Assembly: GCF_024436175.1 (NCBI RefSeq)
Contig: NZ_JANFQP010000001.1
Coordinates: 744,001-808,000, forward strand
From: Kaistella montana
GTDB lineage: Bacteria > Bacteroidota > Bacteroidia > Flavobacteriales > Weeksellaceae
Direction of reading: 5' to 3'
Length of the DNA: 64,000 nucleotides
The notes under the pieces are model-generated. The model had not been told where the DNA came from and did no database searches. It saw only the letters and a list, made by a program, of their open reading frames with translations. The stretch's first letter is position 1. Each line of letters begins with the position of its first letter. Below, piece after piece: positions 14,983-24,149 of this stretch. Position numbers and translations under genes: made by a program.

Positions 14983-15908
14983 CTACCTGGAAATTCTTTA
15001 ACTAAGTCAATACCCATTTTAGAAAAAATATCAGCAGAAACAATGACTCTTGATTTTGGTTTTTTTTCAACCATGATTCGGGTTTTAATCCAAATATTGA
15101 GTAAATCAAAGTTTTTTAACTTATCATTATACTCATTATCTTCTGCTTTGACTACTAATTTTGTGAACACTGAGTATGCTTTTTTGTTAGAAATTAATTT
15201 GTTAATTATTTTTAAAATTTTATTACGAATTACTGGAGTATCAGGCATATTCCTATAATCGTATTTCAGTTCTAAAGTTACGTATTCTGCCTCAGAAATA
15301 TTTGCTGCCGTAGCGATTGCATCAAATAAGTCTTTATCGTATTCATTTACTCTCTTTACATCGTCTTTATGAACTTTTGCAACAACTGAAGAAACCCGAT
15401 GAATACGTTTTTTGTAATTTTCCAAATCATCCCTTACAAAGGGATTATATTCAATCTTCGCTGAAACACCTTCCTTAAAAATAAAATGTTCCAGATAAAA
15501 TATAAAGTCATTTATGCGCGGACCGTACTGATTAAATTCTAAGGATAATATCATTGGTTTTTTTGCCAGTGACAGTATAAAATGGCTGGTTTCTATAATA
15601 CCCTCTTCCTCCGCTGCAGTAATATCACGAATAGCATCATCTTTAGTATTCATTAACTCTGGAAAACCGTCCATTCTGATATTTAATAACTTACCTGATA
15701 TTCGTTTCAGTGTGTTATCAAATTTAATATCAGTTAAGTAAAGCAGTTTGTCATTATTCATAACAAACCTTTCTCTAGATTTTGTACGTGATAAAGCTAT
15801 TATTTTTTTGAATACTGCCGTAAAATCAGATGTTGAACCTTCTTTACTTAATGTTGGTTTTAGCTCAAAATAATTAATTGTTCTCTCTACTGTAGTGATT
15901 TTATCCAT
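14979..15908 (-). CDS. RexA-like sensor protein of a two-gene defence module
   Basis: A 309-residue soluble protein. The layout resembles lambda RexA/DUF6731-type proteins: a strand pair around NDKLLYLTDIKFD, an acidic stretch ITAAEEEGIIE, then HFILSLAKKPMILSLEFNQY with GPRINDFIFYLEHF (compare the FGPTTSDLTDFL region of RexA), IEYNPFVRDDLENYKKRIHR, a central amphipathic part, and a C-terminal strand region ending in MVEKKPKSRVIV. The resemblance is at pattern level only. RexA is a DNA-binding sensor that triggers its membrane partner on phage attack. The gene overlaps its membrane-protein partner by 4 bp and lies between the metal operon and a restriction locus. Confidence 0.5.
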   Translation of the reverse strand: MDKITTVERTINYFELKPTLSKEGSTSDFTAVFKKIIALSRTKSRERFVMNNDKLLYLTDIKFDNTLKRISGKLLNIRMDGFPELMNTKDDAIRDITAAEEEGIIETSHFILSLAKKPMILSLEFNQYGPRINDFIFYLEHFIFKEGVSAKIEYNPFVRDDLENYKKRIHRVSSVVAKVHKDDVKRVNEYDKDLFDAIATAANISEAEYVTLELKYDYRNMPDTPVIRNKILKIINKLISNKKAYSVFTKLVVKAEDNEYNDKLKNFDLLNIWIKTRIMVEKKPKSRVIVSADIFSKMGIDLVKEFPGR

Positions 15909-16073
15909 TTAATTTGATTTTGCTTATCAATGATTCATTAATTCGTAATTAAAAATGTATTTGCTTTTTGATGTCTATATTTAGCAATCCTGTAAATGCA
16001 AATTGGCAATACAATCTTTCAACTCTATTAGTGTTTTAAATAAAAATCCAATTTTTCATAAGGATTACTAATT

Positions 16074-19000
16074 TCACTTGGGCTTTTCCTCTGCTACCAT
16101 CCGGAGATCGTCTCTATTGTCAGTATCATACACTATTTTCAAAGTTCGTTCGAAATCATCATATAGTTGGGTCAAGATGTCTTTGGTTTCTCGTTTGAAA
16201 AATTCCCCGAGTTCTTTGTTTCTAATCGTGAACTTGCGGTATAGTATAGAAAAGTCCTTTAATATTTCCTCCTGCGAGAATGAGCCTCCTTTCGCATTGA
16301 TTTTTGCAATTAGTCTTTTTCCATCTGAATCCGACTTTAGGTATTCAAAGAATAATGTAATTTTTTCTTCAAAATCCTTGATTAAAGCTTCTATTTCTTC
16401 TTCCTCCTGATTGCGTTTTTCAATGACTCTTAAAATATTGTATTTAAACTTATTTGGTTTGTCACTATCGGTAGGTGTAGGATTCTTTGGCTTGGGTTCT
16501 TTTTCCTTTTCTTCTTTTGGAGCTACAATACCTATTCTGTTGTCAAAATATATTTCTACATCATCAATAACATCTTTGGTGACATTAATCTGGTTGTAAA
16601 TGATATTGTATCTGTGCCAAAACTCCAGGAATATTTCCTCTGAATACATTTTATCCAGCTCAATAACATACTCTATTAAATTCAGAATTTTAAAATATTT
16701 TAAGACCTTAGATTTAATGAGTTTCGCTTCCTTTTCTTTCTCTCTTATAAATTTATCGAAGTCATTTTCAAGATTAACAATAACCTGAACCTCGCCTTTT
16801 CCTTCATTGTAGAGTTTAAATGCTTCGAAATGTTTTTTAAATATATCATCTGCTTGCAGGTCTTTATATATTTCCGCTAATCTTTCTTCGTCACCTAGCG
16901 GATCAAAATCTGAGACCACCACATTGCTGAAATGCTCAAATGCTGCTTTTATGTTTTTTACGTTGACGTTTTTATAAGAGAAATCAATAATCTTACAGTC
17001 ATTCTTGTATTTAAGTGTCCTGTTAACTCTTGAAATAGTTTGAATGGCATTTATACCTCTTATTTCCTTATCCAGGAATAAAGTGTGCAATTTGGGTTCA
17101 TCATAACCTGTCTGTAGTTTATCAACCACGATAATGATTCCGTTTTTAGCTATTTTAAAATTCTGCAGTACGCGTTCTTCACTTAAGCCTCCATTCAATC
17201 CACTGCATGACTGGTGTTCCTGACTGTCTGAGTAGATTATAAATACTGGAGCTTCAGCAAACCTTTCGTATTTGGTTTCTTTTGTGATTTCCGCAAAGTG
17301 CTTAGTAATAAACTTTTTGTATTTGATTGCTGCCGGAATAGACGATGCAGAAAGCATTGCTTTACCTGTACCACGAATTTGATGATAAATGGTTTTTACC
17401 AATCTTTCTACTATGAATTTTGAGATGGCTTCAATTCGGTCCGTATCTAAATAAATTTTCTTTTTACGGATCGCATATTTTTTACCGTACTCATCAATGC
17501 CTGTATCTGTATTATCAGGAATTGGATCATAACCTGTATCTGCCTCAAAACCTTCTAACTTATTGTCGGGAATCTCGAAAAACATCTTTGCAGATACCGG
17601 TACTATGCCTTTAATCGGATTTAAAATATAGCCATCATCAATAGCTTCTTTCATTGTATAACTGTCAAAAGGAATCCATATCTTTTCCGCTTCTGCATAT
17701 CTGTTATACTCCCCAAAACGTGCTAATGTATGATCACTTGGTGTTGCTGTGAAACCAATGATTAAATTTTTCTTTGTTCGCTGGCTGATGTAATCTTTGT
17801 TATTATCAAAGCTAGCCTGTAATTCGTCGAAAACGCTGAGCATTTCTTCATGCTGCGCACCACTGTTACTCCGGTGGATTTCATCAATCAAAAATGCGAT
17901 ACGAAGATCAGCCAACCTTTTAACTACAGTTTCGTCTAATACTGAATTTACTGAACCGAATTTCTGCAGGTTTACGACCACAATTCTTTTATCAGAACTC
18001 AACGCCTCAATAAAACTTTTACGGTCTACCGCTTCAATGAACATGGATTTCTGAATGTTCATGTTATGCATTTTAGAATCTAACTGATCGCGCAGCTGCA
18101 GACGGTCTACGACAAGCATTACTTTGTCATAAATAAATTCGCCATCGCTCCGGAGATCCTTTAATTGCAGAGCGGTCCAGCCTATAATGTTTGACTTACC
18201 AAAACCTGCGGCATACTGGAGCAGCAAGGAATAAACATTCTTATTGTTCTGGTACTTTAATCTTTTTCCTACCAACTCTGCGATGCGAGCTTCCCCAATT
18301 CCTTTTTCGCGCAGTTCTGTCTCTAATTTTTTTATAAAATATTCAGGTTCTTTTTCATGTTCCAGAAATTCACCAACCTTTGCAAGAACTTTATCGGTAC
18401 CAAACTTCTGTTTTGGGCGGGGTGAAATTAAGCGACCATCGTTGTGCTTATATTCTTTTGTTTTACCACCCTCTTTTTTGATCAGTTCCCGTTCGATAAA
18501 ATTATAATACAGAATTTCTTTCTCTATCATCTTTTTATCATACAGTGCACGAAAGACCTCTTCAAAACGTGCTAATTTATCAGCTTTTGGATTAACCAGC
18601 GGATATGGTTTGAAATCTTTAATTATCTTCTTTTCGATATCCGAGAACTCATACTCTCCCCTGTTGACGGTGGTTTTTATTTCATCAAAGAACGTGGAAA
18701 TATTACGGATTACGAATGTATCGGTTAAATCTGTAGCCGTGATCAGTATTGCCTTTTCAAAGATATGCAGGAAGTCTTTACGAATGGTTTGAGATATGTC
18801 GTTTTTATCCGCGATTTCTAAGTATTCCTGCGTTGCAGACAAATAATCTTTCATCACTTTATGCCTTCCGTTCTTAACCGCAGTCTGATTGTTCCAGTTG
18901 CTTTTCAGTTCGCTGTACCCTAAGTAGATTCCGTTTAAGAAAAAAGATAAATCGGGACGGAAAGAGAACCTGGTCTTTCCTTCGTGTTTGAAAACATAAG

Positions 19001-19394
19001 GCAACTCCTGTACGATGGTGAACACATTCTCATCAAACAGACCATCTTCCTGTAAAACACTACCACTGGGATAAAATAAGTGAAGTTTTACTCCCTCAAA
19101 AGTCACTGTCTTATTTGAATTGATGAAAACCGCCATGTTCATGGAGGATTTAATTTTTTCATCCAAGAAATCTGTAAAAGCGTCTAACAACTCTTTTTCT
19201 GAATCGAATTTCTTAAGCAGCTTTTTGTACGCAGCTTTGTTCAGTGAAGTCGCTGAGATAAAATGTTTTAAATCTTCAGTAATGAAAAATTTTGGAGAGA
19301 CTGTATTAGCTTTTGCTTCCTGGTATTTTAAACCGTCTTTTCTTTCGCAAAAAAAGTTGATAAGGTATTTGTCCTGAAGGTCGAGTTCTTTCAT
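16074..19394 (-). CDS. hsdR: Type I restriction endonuclease, R (motor/nuclease) subunit
   Basis: A 1106-residue HsdR. The N-terminal PD-(D/E)xK nuclease core lies near residues 148-163 (FRPDLSFFLNGIYLGYSELK: Asp, then Glu-x-Lys). The SF2 helicase domain follows: Walker A GFGKSN, DEIH box, IGFTATP motif III, and a C-terminal helicase half with DKLQTGYDEP and ISRVNR. The end is a coiled, Lys/Glu-rich region that contacts HsdM. It translocates and cuts unmodified DNA together with HsdM2HsdS. It is separated from hsdS by two extra genes, a terminator and a possible sRNA, so it is probably transcribed apart from the rest. Confidence 0.93.
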   Translation of the reverse strand: MKELDLQDKYLINFFCERKDGLKYQEAKANTVSPKFFITEDLKHFISATSLNKAAYKKLLKKFDSEKELLDAFTDFLDEKIKSSMNMAVFINSNKTVTFEGVKLHLFYPSGSVLQEDGLFDENVFTIVQELPYVFKHEGKTRFSFRPDLSFFLNGIYLGYSELKSNWNNQTAVKNGRHKVMKDYLSATQEYLEIADKNDISQTIRKDFLHIFEKAILITATDLTDTFVIRNISTFFDEIKTTVNRGEYEFSDIEKKIIKDFKPYPLVNPKADKLARFEEVFRALYDKKMIEKEILYYNFIERELIKKEGGKTKEYKHNDGRLISPRPKQKFGTDKVLAKVGEFLEHEKEPEYFIKKLETELREKGIGEARIAELVGKRLKYQNNKNVYSLLLQYAAGFGKSNIIGWTALQLKDLRSDGEFIYDKVMLVVDRLQLRDQLDSKMHNMNIQKSMFIEAVDRKSFIEALSSDKRIVVVNLQKFGSVNSVLDETVVKRLADLRIAFLIDEIHRSNSGAQHEEMLSVFDELQASFDNNKDYISQRTKKNLIIGFTATPSDHTLARFGEYNRYAEAEKIWIPFDSYTMKEAIDDGYILNPIKGIVPVSAKMFFEIPDNKLEGFEADTGYDPIPDNTDTGIDEYGKKYAIRKKKIYLDTDRIEAISKFIVERLVKTIYHQIRGTGKAMLSASSIPAAIKYKKFITKHFAEITKETKYERFAEAPVFIIYSDSQEHQSCSGLNGGLSEERVLQNFKIAKNGIIIVVDKLQTGYDEPKLHTLFLDKEIRGINAIQTISRVNRTLKYKNDCKIIDFSYKNVNVKNIKAAFEHFSNVVVSDFDPLGDEERLAEIYKDLQADDIFKKHFEAFKLYNEGKGEVQVIVNLENDFDKFIREKEKEAKLIKSKVLKYFKILNLIEYVIELDKMYSEEIFLEFWHRYNIIYNQINVTKDVIDDVEIYFDNRIGIVAPKEEKEKEPKPKNPTPTDSDKPNKFKYNILRVIEKRNQEEEEIEALIKDFEEKITLFFEYLKSDSDGKRLIAKINAKGGSFSQEEILKDFSILYRKFTIRNKELGEFFKRETKDILTQLYDDFERTLKIVYDTDNRDDLRMVAEEKPK

Positions 19395-19429
19395 ATAGTT
19401 ATTTGTGTATTTTCATACATAAAAACAAA

Positions 19430-19462
19430 TTTGCATTTGTTAATTAAGTTTTGTTATCTTTG
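19430..19462 (+). promoter_or_regulatory. Strong plus-strand Bacteroidota promoter
   Basis: TTTG (19430-19433) and TATCTTTG (19455-19462) are separated by 21 bp, close to the Bacteroidota -33/-7 arrangement TTTG-N19-21-TAnnTTTG. It points away from the neighbouring hsdR gene, and no plus-strand protein gene follows; a terminator lies about 60-90 bp downstream. Confidence 0.45.
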
Positions 19463-19469
19463 CACTATA

Positions 19470-19551
19470 GTTCATCTATCAATATTTAGTTTAATTACTA
19501 AGTCGAAAGAAGGAAATCGAAAAACGCAAGACTCAGATTCTCTGCGTTTTT
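19470..19551 (+). ncRNA. Candidate small RNA between hsdR and the nuclease-like gene
   Basis: A plus-strand promoter-like pair (19430-19462) is followed by about 80 nt with no coding frame, ending in the stem AAAAACGCA (19520-19528) / TGCGTTTTT (19543-19551) and a T-run. This promoter-to-terminator arrangement is that of a small RNA gene. It lies antisense to nothing known and both flanking genes run on the minus strand. The stem also works as a terminator for the minus-strand operon ending at 19557, so the RNA is a hypothesis. The start is approximate. Confidence 0.35.
19520..19551. terminator. Bidirectional terminator hairpin
   Basis: AAAAACGCA and TGCGTTTTT form a 9-bp perfect stem with a 14-nt loop. 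It sits 5 bp past the minus-strand stop at 19557 and has T-runs in both directions. Confidence 0.7.
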
Positions 19552-19556
19552 TGCTT

Positions 19557-20063
19557 TTATAACACCTCATCTAATCTTCTCTTTTTGTATTTAGAAATTA
19601 TTTTATCTCTTTGAGCATCTTTCCCAGTTAGTTTATAAGCTGTTAGTAAATAATATTCATTTATATTTCGTAAAGGTTCTAGGACAACGACATATTGTTC
19701 TTCTTTATCGTAAATATAGGTTCTTTTGCCTTCTGGTTCTAAGACAGAAAATATTAATACCTCTTTTTTACCTAATAATAAATGAAATCTAACCCAATGA
19801 AGACGTATAGCTCTGTTATTATCATATACCCTATTACGTATTTCTTTGTTTTCAATAACACAAGTAAGATGAGTAAATAGATTAGCTATTTTAATTTCAC
19901 CATCTAATGGGGTTGGACAAACTTTTTTATTATTAAAATAAATATCACCTAAATCTATAAAATCCCTAGTGAAAATCCTCATCAATGATTCTTTACGTTG
20001 ATGCTCATTATAAGCACCTACGTCTAGTAAATCATTATATTTTTTTAAAACATTTGTAGGCAT
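19557..20063 (-). CDS. BECR-fold RNase-like protein (possible toxin)
   Basis: A 168-residue basic protein. The C-terminal half has strands and residues like the Barnase-EndoU-ColicinE5/D-RelE (PBECR) nuclease families: HWVRFHLLLGKKEVLIFSVL, RTYIYDKEEQYVVVLEP, then YYLLTAYKLTG and a basic tail KIISKYKKRR. The LLTAY plus lysine-rich end is the most telling part, but the catalytic residues cannot be assigned. Such domains act as RNase toxins or phage proteins. It begins 5 bp after the DUF3800 gene and is the last gene of the XRE-hsdM-hsdS transcript, followed by a terminator. If toxic, its antidote is not obvious. Confidence 0.45.
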   Translation of the reverse strand: MPTNVLKKYNDLLDVGAYNEHQRKESLMRIFTRDFIDLGDIYFNNKKVCPTPLDGEIKIANLFTHLTCVIENKEIRNRVYDNNRAIRLHWVRFHLLLGKKEVLIFSVLEPEGKRTYIYDKEEQYVVVLEPLRNINEYYLLTAYKLTGKDAQRDKIISKYKKRRLDEVL

Positions 20064-20068
20064 TAGGA

Positions 20069-20737
20069 TTACTTTAATTCTATAAAAAACAGGTTTAATT
20101 TATCTGAGTAATTGGTTGCCATTAAATTATCGTTTGAACGATTTTGAATTTTTTCTATTACTTTTACTTTAGAAGGATTTAATTTTTCTTCATTGTTATG
20201 ATGATATGATATAGCCCCCATAATAAAATCAGTTAATTGAAGAATTAGACTTTCGTGCGAACGAATATTTTGTACATTATTAAAAACGCCATATTTAGTG
20301 TTTAAAATGTTTTTAAGCTTTCGTACCTTAAAGGCACTTAAGGAATCTTTAATATCTAAATAAACATTGTAGGAATATAAACTATTTATATTATGATTTA
20401 ATAAGTGATAATACATTTTATAATAAAAGTCATCGTAGGATTGATTAAATGCTTCATTATTAATTTGGTCTTTTTTTACACCAACACATCTAAATTTCAG
20501 ATCAGTATTGAAAAAGTATTCTACTAAATCTAAGTAAAAATGTAATTTAGATTTAGATACGCTAGTCCATTTAATTTCACCACGAAAGTTATGCTTTGTC
20601 TTAATCTCTTTAATATTTTCATTATGAAATTTAATTTGATTATAAGCACTTGTCATTGAACCTAAAAACATATAAGGTTTGTGGTCATTTTCAATATGAC
20701 AACTTTCATCACAATATATATTGAATGTTTTATTCAT
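20069..20737 (-). CDS. DUF3800 family protein
   Basis: A 222-residue protein opening with FNIYCDESCHI, the variant of the YIDESG motif that marks DUF3800, an RNase H-like fold with conserved acidic residues (Asp-Glu near 9-10, Asp near QLTDFIMGAI). DUF3800 proteins are frequent in mobile elements and defence loci; their activity is not settled, a nuclease being suspected. Its ATG overlaps the hsdS stop by one base, so it is co-translated with the restriction genes. It is unusual between hsdS and hsdR. Confidence 0.7.
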   Translation of the reverse strand: MNKTFNIYCDESCHIENDHKPYMFLGSMTSAYNQIKFHNENIKEIKTKHNFRGEIKWTSVSKSKLHFYLDLVEYFFNTDLKFRCVGVKKDQINNEAFNQSYDDFYYKMYYHLLNHNINSLYSYNVYLDIKDSLSAFKVRKLKNILNTKYGVFNNVQNIRSHESLILQLTDFIMGAISYHHNNEEKLNPSKVKVIEKIQNRSNDNLMATNYSDKLNLFFIELK

Positions 20738-22059
20738 TATTCTAAAACTTTTATTTTACCTGTTACCACGTCGTTGATTAATGTTTTGCGTAACTGTTTT
20801 AAAGTTTCTATTTGTTTGCTGATATTACCTACTATAGCATCTATGGTTGTTGTTTTATGGTCTATATAAGTAGCTATTTCCTTTTGATCTGATAAGGTCG
20901 GTGATAAGAAGATTTCAAAATCAGTTACCTTTTCCATTTTAAGGTTAATTCTTGTAAATCCTTTTCCTTCTACAATTAAACGTTGTCTGTAAATATTTGA
21001 CAACAATAAATAATTCAAGAAATAAGGATTGCATTTATTTTGATTAATTCTATATCCTTTACAGAAACTATTAAGATAAGCTTCATCAATATCATCTGCC
21101 AATACAGCGGTTTTACCAATATCTCCATAACCTTCTGAACTCATTAAGAAAAACAAATCTCCTTTACGAACTTTATTTTGTCTTTCGCCAGGACCAATGG
21201 CAACAGTACCTAAATGATCTTTCTTTAAATAAGTATTATTAGCAATATTGGTAAAAGGTATAAAACCACGATTATTAGGATTATCATCCTGATTGAAATC
21301 ATCACCACTTTTACCGGAAAGACCGCTGTATAATTTACCTAGATCTTTCAAGCGATATTTTTCCCAGTTTGAGGGCGTTTTAAAACCTAAATCATTGACA
21401 GATAATTTTTCATTTGAGATCCCTTGCGTTACAGCTTTTGCTATTATTGTGTTTTTTAACTTCTTATACGTTTCTATCTTTTGTTCTAAAAGCGATACTT
21501 TTTTATCTATTGCTTGGGTTTTTACATCTAAATAATTGGCGATGGCTTGTTGTTCATTTAAAGAAGGGACATAAAGTAAAAAATCATTCAGGTATTTTTT
21601 TTGTAATTCGGTTTGATTTGTTGACCCTAGTGCAAGGAGTTGATTTATTAAACTGTAATTTATCGAAAAAAAATAGTAGTAGTACTTGTTATGAATTTTA
21701 AGATTATTACCTCTTAAAATAGTTACATGACTATCTGCGATAAAATTATCGTTAAGATTTTGAACATAATATGTTTTACCAAGGACACCGCCGCCAGTAG
21801 AAGCTATTAAAATATCATCGTTTTTTAAAAGGCTTGAATTATTGAATTTACTTGTGAACCGCAAATTTTCAAGATTAAAATAGCCTTTACTAAATGTTGC
21901 TTGATTTAAAACTTTATACGGACTAGATTCCACGTAATCAGGACTTGTACCGCGACTGATATAAGAAAAAATATTTTTAGCTCTATCTATTTTCCAGTTC
22001 TTTATATTCTCACCTAACCATTCCACATTTAGATGCGGGTTCTCTTCACGTATTTTCAT
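20737..22059 (-). CDS. hsdS: Type I restriction-modification specificity subunit
   Basis: A 440-residue HsdS. Two target-recognition halves are visible, each ending in a conserved helix: first half VPSLNEQQAIANYLDVKTQA plus a coiled coil (VSLLEQKIETYKKLKNTII), second half LSPTLSDQKEIATYIDHKTT plus NISKQIETLKQLRKTL. Each TRD reads one half of a bipartite DNA target. The start codon overlaps the hsdM stop by 4 bp. The full length and intact repeats suggest a functional subunit; no extra hsdS fragments or recombinase for phase variation were seen nearby. Confidence 0.92.
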   Translation of the reverse strand: MKIREENPHLNVEWLGENIKNWKIDRAKNIFSYISRGTSPDYVESSPYKVLNQATFSKGYFNLENLRFTSKFNNSSLLKNDDILIASTGGGVLGKTYYVQNLNDNFIADSHVTILRGNNLKIHNKYYYYFFSINYSLINQLLALGSTNQTELQKKYLNDFLLYVPSLNEQQAIANYLDVKTQAIDKKVSLLEQKIETYKKLKNTIIAKAVTQGISNEKLSVNDLGFKTPSNWEKYRLKDLGKLYSGLSGKSGDDFNQDDNPNNRGFIPFTNIANNTYLKKDHLGTVAIGPGERQNKVRKGDLFFLMSSEGYGDIGKTAVLADDIDEAYLNSFCKGYRINQNKCNPYFLNYLLLSNIYRQRLIVEGKGFTRINLKMEKVTDFEIFLSPTLSDQKEIATYIDHKTTTIDAIVGNISKQIETLKQLRKTLINDVVTGKIKVLE

Positions 22060-24149
22060 AGTGCCAATTCATTTTGAAGATTAGTTAATTCATTTTCTAA
22101 GCTCTCTAATTCAGACTGCAGGTCCTCAATTGGCGTTAGCTGTTCAGGCACATAGAAAATCTTATTGAAATTGATTTCAACCCCAATTACATTGTCACTG
22201 TATTCAAACGGGCGGGTAACATATTTTGCCATAAAATCGCCGATTAACCGTTGGTTTTCTTCCTCTATCGGATGGTAGGGGATAATCTCGTAATCTTTTA
22301 CGGTGTCTGTGGTTAGTTCTAACGTAATCTGAATAAGTGCCTCTTTTGTTTTTGTGGCCCTTTTGTAGGCAGCTTTAATAACAATTTTACCGTTGCCTAG
22401 TTCAGTAGTAGCATTATCCACTTGCTCTACAATGGTTTCTTTATCTACATCGTAGCTGTAAATAGCTTTTGGCGTATGGATTTTAAGATTCGATTCTCTG
22501 TAATCTATGCTATTGATTAATTCTTTTACCTCTTGATTGAAATATTCTTCTAAGCTACTGTAAGAGGCTTTGTCAAATGCTGTAATTTCAAAATCGGTTA
22601 ATTCAATTAATTCACCATCTAAGTTTACGAATTCTACTTTTACAGGATTTAGTTTAATGGATTTTTCCTCAACAGTTTCGCCAGCTTTATTAGTTTTAGT
22701 AGGCATTTGTATTGTCTTACCATTTTTGTCTACATTGGTTAATTTAATAGATTGCTTATTGTAATAAAAATGCCACTTATCGAAAACTTTTGCTATTTCT
22801 TTAGCTTCCAGTTCTACATCTTCAAAATTGGCAAATGCATCTACAATCGCCTGGCGGTTCTCCGCATTCATTTGACGGCGTTTTTTACCTTTGGATTTCT
22901 TTAATAATTCCCATTGGTTGCTACCATCAATCAGGATCACTTTATCTTTACGTTCTGCAGGTTTATTTTTATTGAATACCCACAAGTAGGTATAAATTCC
23001 TGTATTGAAGAACTCGTCTTGAGGCATTTGAATTAAAGCTTCTACCCAATCATTGTCAAAGAAATGTTTTCGGATATTGCTTTCACCAGAACCAGCATCA
23101 CCGGAGAATAATGTAGAACCATTATGAACGATTACTCCAAAACCATTGTGATCATCTAACTTAGATAAAATATGTTGTGTAAAGAGGAACTGACCGTCTG
23201 ATATTGAAGGAAGGGCAACAAAACGGCCCGTTTCGTCCTTCTTCACATCAGATTCATATCCCTTCCAATCTACCCCATAAGGAGGATTTGCCACTGCGAT
23301 GTTGAAGGTTTTATCGAAGAACTTTCCTGTCTCTGTAATGGTATTGCCATATTCAATTTCGGTATCCTTACGGAAACGGCTTTCAATTTTAGCCAAGGCA
23401 AAGAGCGTATCATTCCATTCCTGGCCGTACGTTGCCGTAGGACGGTTAGAAATTTCCTGTATTTTGTCTTCTACCCCAAACAGTAAGTTTCCTCCGCCAC
23501 AGGTCGCATCGTAAATCGTCAGGAAATCATTGTTATCCTCTATTTTTGTCGCAATTAATTCTGAAATCAGTGCAATAATATCATCTGGTGTGTACTGTTC
23601 CCCAGCAGTTTCTGCGGAAATATCGGCCCACTTGCGTTTAATGTGTTCTTCTAATGTCGTTATCTCAGAGTTATTAAAAGGAAGTAAATCAATCTCGCTC
23701 CATGCTTTAATGGTGTCGAAATGAATACGTTTTTTTTTCAACAAGCCATAAACACCGGTTATATCCAGGAAGCGTTCTTCTTCGTTTCCTTTATCTACCC
23801 CTAAAAGGTATTTTGTTTCGGCATCGAAGGCTTTAAGATAAGCGTCGAAATCGGAGTCAAATGTTTTGTCGTTTTGGCAAATATCTTTTAAGGTAATTCC
23901 TTTTCGGATAACATAATCGTTGTAACCCAATCCCTCTAATTGAAATATTTCAAGAAAGTCTTCCATATTTTCCTTCCCCTCCTCGGCTTCAATTCTTTTG
24001 CTTTCGCGTATTAATCTGCTCTCTACCATTACCAGGGCAAAGAAGGGCATCATGAATTTCGGAAAATCGCTTTGTTTAATTCCTGCGCCAATTAATAGAT
24101 CGGCTGTCTTCCAGATGTCGGATTCGTATTTAAGTATGTTAATGCTCAT
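22056..24149 (-). CDS. hsdM: Type I DNA methyltransferase, M subunit
   Basis: A 697-residue N6-adenine methyltransferase. Motif I (AdoMet) is TCGGGNLLFGV, and motif IV is NPPYGVDW, the N-P-P-Y catalytic loop. The long N-terminal helical domain (about 170 residues) and the C-terminal coiled region ELESLENELTNLQNELAL contact HsdS. It methylates the host target and forms the core of the restriction complex. The start overlaps the preceding XRE gene by 11 bp. The length is greater than the common 500-residue HsdM; the extra part lies between the catalytic domain and the C-terminus (around VDKNGKTIQMPTKTNKAGET). Confidence 0.92.
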   Translation of the reverse strand: MSINILKYESDIWKTADLLIGAGIKQSDFPKFMMPFFALVMVESRLIRESKRIEAEEGKENMEDFLEIFQLEGLGYNDYVIRKGITLKDICQNDKTFDSDFDAYLKAFDAETKYLLGVDKGNEEERFLDITGVYGLLKKKRIHFDTIKAWSEIDLLPFNNSEITTLEEHIKRKWADISAETAGEQYTPDDIIALISELIATKIEDNNDFLTIYDATCGGGNLLFGVEDKIQEISNRPTATYGQEWNDTLFALAKIESRFRKDTEIEYGNTITETGKFFDKTFNIAVANPPYGVDWKGYESDVKKDETGRFVALPSISDGQFLFTQHILSKLDDHNGFGVIVHNGSTLFSGDAGSGESNIRKHFFDNDWVEALIQMPQDEFFNTGIYTYLWVFNKNKPAERKDKVILIDGSNQWELLKKSKGKKRRQMNAENRQAIVDAFANFEDVELEAKEIAKVFDKWHFYYNKQSIKLTNVDKNGKTIQMPTKTNKAGETVEEKSIKLNPVKVEFVNLDGELIELTDFEITAFDKASYSSLEEYFNQEVKELINSIDYRESNLKIHTPKAIYSYDVDKETIVEQVDNATTELGNGKIVIKAAYKRATKTKEALIQITLELTTDTVKDYEIIPYHPIEEENQRLIGDFMAKYVTRPFEYSDNVIGVEINFNKIFYVPEQLTPIEDLQSELESLENELTNLQNELAL

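Noticed and set aside
14479-15908. Kiwa (KwaA-KwaB) as identity of the two-gene module
   Set aside because: KwaA (four-TM) precedes kwaB in known loci, the order is reversed here, and the soluble protein does not resemble DUF4868 by eye; RexAB-like layout fits better, but neither is proven.
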